From positions 1 through 64,000 of the forward strand of contig JAEEHB010000035.1 of assembly GCA_016280595.1 (NCBI GenBank): a DNA stretch of 64,000 nt, in the 5' to 3' direction. Of the stretch, positions 57,820 through 64,000 are shown in pieces. A program made the translations under genes and the position numbers. The notes beneath the pieces are model-generated. The model saw only the letters and a program-made list of their open reading frames with translations, was not told the DNA's origin and did no database searches. Position 1 is the stretch's first letter. The number at the start of each line of letters is the position of its first letter. The DNA comes from Clostridiaceae bacterium. GTDB lineage: Bacteria; Bacillota; Clostridia; Oscillospirales; Acutalibacteraceae.

Positions 57820-59118
57820 ATGTATGTTTCGGATTGTATTTCGGCAAATGAAAGAGGCCATCTTACGATAGGCAGTTATGATACCGTGGAACTCGCCAAA
57901 AAATACGGCACTCCGCTGTACGCTTACGATGAAAATGAGATAAGAAAGAATCTCAAAGAGTTCAAAAAGTCAATTGACGATGAATATAACGGCAACGGTC
58001 TTGTGGTCTATGCTTCAAAAGCATTCTGCTGCAAAGAGATGATGAGAATCTGCATGCAGGAAGGCGTAGGCGTTGACGTTGTTTCGGGCGGCGAGCTTTA
58101 CACTGCTCTCTCGGTTGACTTCCCCGCAGAGAATATAGTTTTCCACGGCAACAACAAAACTTACGAAGAACTTGTTATGGCTGTTGAAAACAATGTAGGC
58201 AGAGTAATAGTTGACAACCTCACCGAACTTGAAACTCTCAACACCATCGCCTGTGAAAAGGGCGCAAACATCGGCATTATGCTCAGAATCAAGCCCGGTA
58301 TTGACGCTCACACCCATTCCTTCATCAAGACCGGTCAGATAGATTCCAAATTCGGCTTTGCACTTGAAACAGGCGAAGCCCTTGACGCAATCAAGGAAGC
58401 AATCGGAATGAGCAATGTTACCCTCAGAGGTCTTCACTGCCATATCGGCTCCCAGATTTTCGACCTTGACCCGTTTGAACTCGCGGCAACTGTTATGCTT
58501 GACCTCTTCAAGCAGGTGAAGGATGAAACAGGTTATGTGCTCAAAGAGCTCAACCTCGGCGGCGGCTTCGGCATCAAATACTTAAAGAGCGACCGTCCCA
58601 GAGCGTTCAGCGACTATATGCGCAAGGTGGCAACAGCGGTAAACAGTTATTCCGCTGATCTCGGCCTCGAGTGCCCCTTCATCCTTATTGAGCCCGGCAG
58701 GTCCGTTGTCGGCGCGGCGGGCATTACTCTTTACACAGTCGGCTGCGTTAAGGATATCCCCGATGTGCGTACATATATTTCCGTTGACGGCGGTATGGGC
58801 GACAACCCCAGATACGCCCTTTACCAGTCCGCTTATGAAGTAATCTGCGCAAACAAAGCAGGCGAAAAAAGAGACTGGACCGTAACCGTAGCGGGCAAGT
58901 GCTGTGAGAGCGGCGACCTTATTCAGGAGTGGACAAGGCTTCAGCCTGTTGAGCCCGGCGACATCCTTGCCGTACTTTCAACCGGCGCATACAACTACTC
59001 AATGGCTTCAAACTATAACAGAATTCCCCGCCTGCCCGTAATCTTCGTAAAGAACGGCAAGGCAAGAGAAGTTATCAAAAGAGAAACTTACGAACAGCTC
59101 GTTGAATGTGACATCTGA
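57820..59118 (+). CDS. lysA: Diaminopimelate decarboxylase
   Basis: A 432-residue PLP enzyme making lysine from meso-diaminopimelate. The PLP Lys is in VVYASKAFCCKEM. HGNNKTYEEL, GLHCHIGSQIFDLDPF, NLGGGFGIKY, LIEPGRSVVG and CESGDLIQEW complete the fold-type III barrel and beta domain. It starts one base after the ysxC stop. Its presence shows that lysine is made from meso-DAP, so the cell needs a source of that isomer; compare the altered DapF domain in the carB fusion. Confidence 0.96.
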   Translation: MYVSDCISANERGHLTIGSYDTVELAKKYGTPLYAYDENEIRKNLKEFKKSIDDEYNGNGLVVYASKAFCCKEMMRICMQEGVGVDVVSGGELYTALSVDFPAENIVFHGNNKTYEELVMAVENNVGRVIVDNLTELETLNTIACEKGANIGIMLRIKPGIDAHTHSFIKTGQIDSKFGFALETGEALDAIKEAIGMSNVTLRGLHCHIGSQIFDLDPFELAATVMLDLFKQVKDETGYVLKELNLGGGFGIKYLKSDRPRAFSDYMRKVATAVNSYSADLGLECPFILIEPGRSVVGAAGITLYTVGCVKDIPDVRTYISVDGGMGDNPRYALYQSAYEVICANKAGEKRDWTVTVAGKCCESGDLIQEWTRLQPVEPGDILAVLSTGAYNYSMASNYNRIPRLPVIFVKNGKAREVIKRETYEQLVECDI

Positions 59119-59138
59119 TAAAGTTAGGAAGTGACACT

Positions 59139-60410
59139 GTGCTTAAAACCGTTGACATCGCTCCCGGCGTCCGCCTTGTATGCGTTAAGACGGACAAATA
59201 CAAGACCTTTGACATTAATGTTTCCATGGCTCTGCCGCTTGACGAAAACGCCTCGGCAAACGCCCTGCTTGTGAAACTCCTCAGGCGCTCCTGCAAGGCA
59301 TATCCCGATCTCACCGCCATGAACAGACGCCTCTCCGAGCTTTACGGAGCGTCCGTAGGCGCGTCCGTTTCCAAAATGGGAGACGCCCAGATTCTTACAA
59401 TCTCCGGCGACTGCCTTGATGACAAGTTTGCGCTTGACGGCGAGAGCATTATCTCGGATTTCATTTCGCTTATCTGTGAAATGATTTTCAATCCCAATAT
59501 CAAGAGCAACAGTTTCGGCACCGACAATCTTGCCGGCGAAAAGAGGCTTCTTGTGCAGGATGTGCTCGAAGAACTTGATGACAAGCGCACCTACGCCTTC
59601 AATAAATGCATTGAGCATATGTGCGAAAACGAGCCTTACGGCAAAATGTCAACAGGCACCATCGAGGAAATCGAAAGCACCAAGATGAACGCGGTTTACG
59701 CCGCGTGGAAAAACCTGATTTCCACCGCCCGCATTCAGATTACCGCGGTGGGCAATGTTACCCCGAAAAAAATCGAAACCGCTTTCAAGGCGAAGTTCAA
59801 AAAGATTGACAGACAGCCCTGTGAAATCGAAACAATCTTCCTCAAGAAGCCGCAGAGATTTGCGCGCCACGAGGAGAGAATTACCGCCAACCAGGGCAAA
59901 CTTGTTATCGGCTACAGGACCGGTATGGAAAACAAGTTTGACGGCCTCTATCCCGAGGTTGTTATGATAAACATTTTCGGCGGCGGCACTTATTCAAAAC
60001 TTTTCACCAACATCCGCGAAAAGATGAGCCTTGCCTACTACTGCAGCGCAATGCTTATCGTAAACAAAGGTATCGCTGTTGTGCAGAGCGGAATCGATAC
60101 GGACAAAGAAAAAGCCGTTTCCGCAGGCGTTATCAATCAGCTTAACGAAATCAGAAACGGAAAATTTGACGACGAGCTTATTGCTTCCGCCAAAAAGTCA
60201 ATCCGCGAGGGCTTAACCTTCAATTCGTCCGACGCAATCTGCAGATACTACACAAATCAGATGCTCAATGAAAACATCGAAAAACCCGAAGATTTCATAA
60301 AGGGCATTGATTCAGTTACCAAAGAGCAAATCTGCGAGGCGGCAAAGAAAATGGTGCTCGATAAAATATTCATGCTTTCGGCAGATTCGGGAGAGGAGGC
60401 AGCGCAGTGA
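59139..60410 (+). CDS. M16-family peptidase-like protein without HxxEH (YmfF/YfmF type)
   Basis: A 423-residue member of the insulinase (M16) family. The zinc motif HxxEH expected near the N-terminus is absent (NALLVKLLRRSCKAYPDLTAM occupies that place), so it is probably the inactive partner of the next gene, as in the YmfF/YmfH pairs of Bacillus. The C-terminal half has the M16 second domain (GGGTYSKLFTNIREKMSLAYYCSAML). Start is GTG 59139 with AGGA before it. Confidence 0.88.
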   Translation: MLKTVDIAPGVRLVCVKTDKYKTFDINVSMALPLDENASANALLVKLLRRSCKAYPDLTAMNRRLSELYGASVGASVSKMGDAQILTISGDCLDDKFALDGESIISDFISLICEMIFNPNIKSNSFGTDNLAGEKRLLVQDVLEELDDKRTYAFNKCIEHMCENEPYGKMSTGTIEEIESTKMNAVYAAWKNLISTARIQITAVGNVTPKKIETAFKAKFKKIDRQPCEIETIFLKKPQRFARHEERITANQGKLVIGYRTGMENKFDGLYPEVVMINIFGGGTYSKLFTNIREKMSLAYYCSAMLIVNKGIAVVQSGIDTDKEKAVSAGVINQLNEIRNGKFDDELIASAKKSIREGLTFNSSDAICRYYTNQMLNENIEKPEDFIKGIDSVTKEQICEAAKKMVLDKIFMLSADSGEEAAQ

Positions 60411-61678
60411 AGATAAATGAATTCAGAGATGAAACTCTCGGCGAAGTTGTCTATACCGCAAAGCATTCCTCCGGGCTTGAAATCAGACTTATGCCCAAAG
60501 AAAACTATGACTCCGTGTTTGCTCTTTTCTCGGTAAATTACGGCTCCATAGATACACATGTTCAGCAGAAAAACGGCTCTTTCAAAGCCATACCCGAAGG
60601 CACCGCCCATTTCCTTGAGCACAAACTTTTCGAGAGCGAAGAACTTGACGCTTTCGAACTCTTTCAGAGGACGGGCGCCTACGCAAACGCCTTCACGAGT
60701 TTTGACCGCACCGCTTATCTCTTCAAGGGAAGCGAAAGAACGGAAGAGTCGCTCGGCTATCTGCTCGATTTCGTTCAGAAGCCCTACTTTACGGCGGAAA
60801 CTGTGCAGAAGGAGCAGGGCATAATCGGTCAGGAAATCAGAATGTATAAGGATCTGCCCGACTGGGAAGTCTTCTTTAACCTTCTGAGCATACTTTACCC
60901 CAAGCATCCCGTGAGCATTGATATCGCGGGCACGCAGGAGTCCATAGCGAAAATCGACGACAAACTTCTTTATAAACTCTACGAAACTTTCTACAATCCC
61001 TCAAATATGTGCATCACCCTTGTGGGCAAGATGGACAAGGACGCTGTTTTCAAGCAGATAGATAAGAGCATTATCCGCAAGAAGCAGCCCGTTCCCGAAA
61101 GAAAGTTTGACCCCAAAACACCCAAGTCAAAGCAGAAATATATCGAAGAGCGCCTTGCCGTTGGCAGAAAGCAGTTCTGCCTCGGCATAAGGGAAGAAAT
61201 CGACAAGCCCGAACTCAGCCTTGAGGATGAATATGCTTCCGGCATACTTCTCGATATCCTCTTCGGCAAGGATTCCGATTTCTTCAGAAAAATCGTTGAC
61301 GAAGGCCTTACCACAATGGAATTCTCCGGCTCACTTTTCAACGGCTACGGCTACAGCGCTTATCTGATAAGCGGTCCGAGCGAAGACCCCGAAAAACTTG
61401 CCGATTTGATTAAAAAGGAGATTGCAAAAGCCCAGAAGACGGGCGTGAGCAAAGAGGAGTTTGAAAGAGCCAAGCGTAAATACTACGGCTACGCAGTCAG
61501 GGGCTATGACGATATCAACGGTATGGCAAACACCCTCACCGCGCTCTACTATTCAGGCTACAAACCGTTTGACGATATAAACGCAATCAAGAAAATCACC
61601 CTCGCAAGAGTCAACAAGAGGCTCAAGAGCATCAATGTCAAGGATGCCGCGCTCTCTGTGATTCTGCCTGCCGAATAA
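60407..61678 (+). CDS. M16-family zinc peptidase (YmfH type)
   Basis: A 423-residue M16 peptidase with the inverted zinc motif HFLEH in EGTAHFLEHKLFE and the distal Glu in EQGIIGQEIRMYKD. In Bacillus the partners YmfF and YmfH are reported to affect processing linked to EF-P or mating-type peptides; a specific role here is not shown. Start GTG overlaps the previous stop (GTGA), fitting stoichiometric production of active and inactive subunits. Confidence 0.92.
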   Translation: MKINEFRDETLGEVVYTAKHSSGLEIRLMPKENYDSVFALFSVNYGSIDTHVQQKNGSFKAIPEGTAHFLEHKLFESEELDAFELFQRTGAYANAFTSFDRTAYLFKGSERTEESLGYLLDFVQKPYFTAETVQKEQGIIGQEIRMYKDLPDWEVFFNLLSILYPKHPVSIDIAGTQESIAKIDDKLLYKLYETFYNPSNMCITLVGKMDKDAVFKQIDKSIIRKKQPVPERKFDPKTPKSKQKYIEERLAVGRKQFCLGIREEIDKPELSLEDEYASGILLDILFGKDSDFFRKIVDEGLTTMEFSGSLFNGYGYSAYLISGPSEDPEKLADLIKKEIAKAQKTGVSKEEFERAKRKYYGYAVRGYDDINGMANTLTALYYSGYKPFDDINAIKKITLARVNKRLKSINVKDAALSVILPAE

Positions 61679-61689
61679 GGAGGATTATT

Positions 61690-62781
61690 ATGTCCGGTGT
61701 TACAGAAATATATTTCAAAGGGCTTGAACACGTTTTCCACGTTTCTCCCGTGCTCTTTGATTTCACAATTTTCAGACACACTTTCACAATTCATACTTAC
61801 GGAGCAATAATCGCTTTCGGCTTCCTTCTTGCCGTGCTTCTGGGCGGCAGAATTGCCTACACCTGGAAGATGAGCCTCGATAAGATGGTCGATGTGCTCA
61901 TTTACGGCACAATTCTCGGTATGATAGGCGCAAGGCTCTATTACGTCTTTTCAAAATGGAGTTACTACGGACAGCATCCCGCGGATATAATCAAAATCTG
62001 GGAAGGCGGTCTTGCCATTTACGGCGGCCTTATAGGCGGTCTTATCGGTGCTTACATAGTGTGCCGCAAGAGAAAGATGAATTTCTTCAATCTTCTCGAC
62101 TGCTGCGCTATTTCCTTCCTCGTGGGGCAGGGTATAGGCCGCTGGGGCAACTATGTAAACCAGGAAGCATTCGGCACAAATACAACTATGCCCTGGGGTA
62201 TGAAGAGCGCAAAGACAGCCGAATACCTTTATACCAATTTCAACGAGATTTCCGCCAAAGGAATCGAAGTTGACCCCACAGGCTATGTTCATCCCACATT
62301 TCTTTATGAGTCAATCTGGTGTCTTCTCGGTGTGCTTGTGCTTTACCTTGTATGCCGCAAGTTCAGAAGATTCAGCGGCCAGATGATACTCTGGTACGGC
62401 GTATGGTACGGCACCGAGAGAGCGATAGTCGAAGGCTTCAGGACCGACAGCCTCTATCTCGGCTCCACCGGCATACGCACAAGCCAGCTTCTTTCAATCA
62501 TAATCGCAGTTGTCAGCCTTGCTCTGCTCGTTTATTTCACCCTTAAATACAAGAAGAATCCCAAGCCCATCGACGGCATAGATTTTTTCCTTGAAGAGCA
62601 GCTCAAAGCAGAAGGCGAGCCCGAAGCCGAAGAGGAGCAGGCACCCGCCGGCGCTGAGGAAATCAGCGAAGCGGATGCCGGAGAAAACGGTGAAGCGGAA
62701 GTTGAGGAAAGCGGAGAAGCGGTCGAAGAAACCGAAACACCGGAAGGAGCGCAGTCCGAAGACGATGGCGATAATAATTGA
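61690..62781 (+). CDS. lgt: Prolipoprotein diacylglyceryl transferase with acidic C-terminal tail
   Basis: A 363-residue membrane enzyme that attaches diacylglycerol to lipobox Cys residues, needed for the lipoproteins at 2102 and 48307. The core has seven membrane segments with IRTYGAI-like HTYGAIIAFGF, the Lgt signature GRWGNYVNQEAFG, and HPTFLYESIWCL. After about residue 295 there is a 65-residue tail almost entirely of Glu, Ala, Gly and Asp, which is not part of the usual enzyme (about 270-290 residues). The tail sequence overlaps the folD start by 17 bases. Confidence 0.94.
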   Translation: MSGVTEIYFKGLEHVFHVSPVLFDFTIFRHTFTIHTYGAIIAFGFLLAVLLGGRIAYTWKMSLDKMVDVLIYGTILGMIGARLYYVFSKWSYYGQHPADIIKIWEGGLAIYGGLIGGLIGAYIVCRKRKMNFFNLLDCCAISFLVGQGIGRWGNYVNQEAFGTNTTMPWGMKSAKTAEYLYTNFNEISAKGIEVDPTGYVHPTFLYESIWCLLGVLVLYLVCRKFRRFSGQMILWYGVWYGTERAIVEGFRTDSLYLGSTGIRTSQLLSIIIAVVSLALLVYFTLKYKKNPKPIDGIDFFLEEQLKAEGEPEAEEEQAPAGAEEISEADAGENGEAEVEESGEAVEETETPEGAQSEDDGDNN

Positions 62782-63631
62782 CGGAAAAAAGGTGCGGGAT
62801 GAAAATCTCGCGGTTATGAAGCAGGAGGTTGCCGAGCTCAACGCACAGGGGATTTACCCCTGCCTTTGCGTTATCATAGTCGGCAGCGATCCCGCCTCAA
62901 GAGTATATGTAAACAACAAGAAAAAAGCGTGTGAAAACATCGGCATCATCTCGCGCGAGTACGCCATGCCGGAGGAGACAACAACCGCACAGCTTCTTGA
63001 CCTGATTGATACCCTCAACGCGGACGAGAGCGTGAGCGGAATTCTCTGCCAGATGCCTGTGCCGAAGCACATCGATTCAAAAGCGGTGCTTGAAAGAATT
63101 TCACCGGCAAAGGATGTGGACTGTTTCCATCCCTTCAATGTGGGCAAACTCGTTCACGGCGAAAATATTATGCGTCCCTGTACCCCTGCGGGCATGGAAA
63201 CATTGCTCGACTATATGGGCGTTGAAATCGAGGGCAAAACCTGCGTCATTATCGGCAGGAGCGAAATAGTCGGCAAACCGATGTCTCTGCTTATGACCAA
63301 CAGAAACGCCACGGTTACCCTCTGCCACTCAAAAACCAAGAATCTCAAAGAAGTGACAAGCAAAGCTGATATTTTAGTTGCAAGCGTGGGCAAGCCTGCT
63401 TTTGTGACCGGCGATATGGTCAAGGAGGGCGCGATAGTGCTCGACGTAGGCATTAACCGTGACGAAAACGGCAAAATCTGCGGCGACTGCGTGTTTGACG
63501 AATGCGCCGCGAAAGCCTCCATGATTACTCCCGTGCCGGGCGGCGTAGGTCCGATGACAATCACGATGCTTATGCGCAACACAATCACAGCCGAAAAGGC
63601 CAGGAAAAATATTCCCTTAAACGAAAAATAA
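62765..63631 (+). CDS. folD: Methylenetetrahydrofolate dehydrogenase / cyclohydrolase
   Basis: A 288-residue bifunctional FolD that interconverts methylene-, methenyl- and formyl-tetrahydrofolate. VNNKKKACENIGI holds the active-site Lys region; GILCQMPVPKHID, PCTPAGMETLL, the NADP-binding VIIGRSEIVGKP, and TPVPGGVGPMTITMLM are diagnostic. I chose ATG 62765 (MAIIIDGKKV). The frame is open further upstream, but only as a Lys/Arg-rich reading of the lgt tail, so a longer protein is not credible. Confidence 0.96.
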   Translation: MAIIIDGKKVRDENLAVMKQEVAELNAQGIYPCLCVIIVGSDPASRVYVNNKKKACENIGIISREYAMPEETTTAQLLDLIDTLNADESVSGILCQMPVPKHIDSKAVLERISPAKDVDCFHPFNVGKLVHGENIMRPCTPAGMETLLDYMGVEIEGKTCVIIGRSEIVGKPMSLLMTNRNATVTLCHSKTKNLKEVTSKADILVASVGKPAFVTGDMVKEGAIVLDVGINRDENGKICGDCVFDECAAKASMITPVPGGVGPMTITMLMRNTITAEKARKNIPLNEK

Positions 63632-63634
63632 TAA

Positions 63635-63663
63635 TTGACATTATATAAATATAATGATATAAT
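63635..63663 (+). promoter_or_regulatory. Consensus promoter of rplU
   Basis: TTGACA (63635-63640), 17-bp spacer, TATAAT (63658-63663), beginning four bases after the folD stop. Confidence 0.93.
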
Positions 63664-63670
63664 GCATTTT

Positions 63671-63750
63671 GCCGCTTGTCAGGGGCGGGTGAGTTATGCC
63701 CGGAATTATCCCGAAAGGATAAGCCCGATGACAGCGAGTCTGAAAAAAGG
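63671..63750 (+). ncRNA. Structured 5' leader of rplU (candidate L21 leader)
   Basis: The roughly 95-base leader can close with CTTGTCA (63675-63681) against TGACAG (63729-63734). Inside are a GGGC...GCCC hairpin (63683-63701) and TTATCC-CGAAA-GGATAA (63706-63722). This layout fits a ribosomal-protein autoregulatory leader such as the known L21 leader; I could not check it against a model. Confidence 0.5.
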
Positions 63751-63764
63751 AATGGTAATTCTAA

Positions 63765-64000
63765 ATGTACGCAATTATCGAAACCGGCGGCAAGCAGTAC
63801 AAGGTAGAAGCAGGCGATGTTGTCTACGTTGAAAAGCTCGGCGCTGAAGAAGAAAGCGAATACACCTTTGATAAGGTTATCGCTGTAGGCAATGATGACG
63901 GTATCACCGTCGGTGCTCCTTATGTTGACGGCGCAAGCGTCAGCGCAAAGGTAGTTAAAAACGGCAAGGCTAAGAAGATCACTGTTATGACCTACAAGCC
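63765..64000 (+). CDS. rplU: 50S ribosomal protein L21 (3' end outside window)
   Basis: The first 78 codons of L21 are present and the gene continues beyond the window. [25 protein letters not shown] is unmistakable, and [21 protein letters not shown] with [12 protein letters not shown] follows. The ATG at 63765 gives the conserved start; AAAAAGGA lies 12 bases before it. ysxB and rpmA would be expected next. Confidence 0.95.
   Translation, partial: MYAIIETGGKQYKVEAGDVVYVEKLGAEEESEYTFDKVIAVGNDDGITVGAPYVDGASVSAKVVKNGKAKKITVMTYK

Noticed and set aside
62591-62764. N-terminal extension of FolD from 62591
   Set aside because: It is the Lys/Arg-rich out-of-frame reading of the lgt acidic tail; FolD proteins start at the MAIIIDGKKV-type sequence.
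63635-63832. A 65-codon frame before rplU
   Set aside because: It starts in the promoter, runs through the leader, and overlaps L21 in another frame.
1-64000. CRISPR arrays, rRNA genes, prophage or transposase genes
   Set aside because: I looked for regularly spaced repeats, rRNA-like blocks and phage or transposase motifs on both strands and found none.

Overview
The window looks like a chromosomal stretch of a Gram-positive, anaerobic, probably gut-dwelling member of the Clostridia (Oscillospirales/Ruminococcaceae-like). The evidence is the Firmicutes-type gene orders (phoH-ybeY-dgkA-era-recO, lon-ysxC, ymfF-ymfH, lgt-folD, nadD/yqeK-rsfS), textbook TTGACA-17-TATAAT promoters, strong GGAGG ribosome binding sites, a Na+-pumping oxaloacetate decarboxylase, and many intracellular-looking glycosidases. 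The species assignment is inference. There is no rRNA, CRISPR array, transposase or prophage. The one RNA gene I can support is a tRNA-Val(CAC).

Layout. 1-7398 (+): an incomplete gene, a GH2 glycosidase, a DUF3798 lipoprotein, an ArsC/Spx-like protein, a YifB/ComM ATPase, and a zinc-ribbon/TPR membrane protein with a small membrane partner. 7467-13244 (-): rpsU, leuS, rsfS, a NadD-YqeK fusion and an ABC-2 exporter. 13467-16598: convergent corA and uracil permease, separated by an 872-bp inverted-repeat block. 16853-23323 (+): phoH-ybeY-dgkA-era-recO running on with overlaps into a GH27 alpha-galactosidase and a metallophosphoesterase. 23387-24559 (-): an SDR-family protein. 24835-30883 (+): argF-carA-carB/dapF. 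31352-35022 (+): DUF1846 and an unassigned glycosidase-like protein. 35070-37647 (-): alkaline phosphatase and a membrane M28 peptidase. 37841-39586 (+): a secreted papain-family protease. 39633-48082 (-): a nine-gene convoy glyS-oadA-oadG-biotin carrier-oadB-yibE/F-aldolase-iolC-nadE. 48307-54000 (+): an NlpC/P60 lipoprotein, an unknown helical protein and GH38 alpha-mannosidase. 54411-54750: tRNA-Val with a duplicated 3' end. 54889-63631 (+): lon-ysxC-lysA-ymfF-ymfH-lgt-folD. 63765-end: rplU with a structured leader.

The most unusual finding is the argF-carA-carB block. CarA has lost its glutaminase residues (Cys to Ser, and the His-Pro-Glu motif is gone). CarB is fused in frame to a DapF diaminopimelate epimerase domain in which one of the two catalytic cysteines is replaced by alanine. 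This suggests an ammonia-fed carbamoyl phosphate synthase serving arginine synthesis, tied to a modified lysine/peptidoglycan enzyme.

The second is a dispersed non-coding repeat of about 240-300 bp, five copies here. Four of them begin within a few bases of a stop codon and point away from that gene. Each carries a terminator-type hairpin near its proximal end and a conserved distal block; on the opposite strand that block reads as a Shine-Dalgarno motif followed by ATG in four copies. The third is the tRNA-Val locus, where an exact 80-bp direct repeat covers the tRNA 3' end and terminator, as in the scar of an integrated element.
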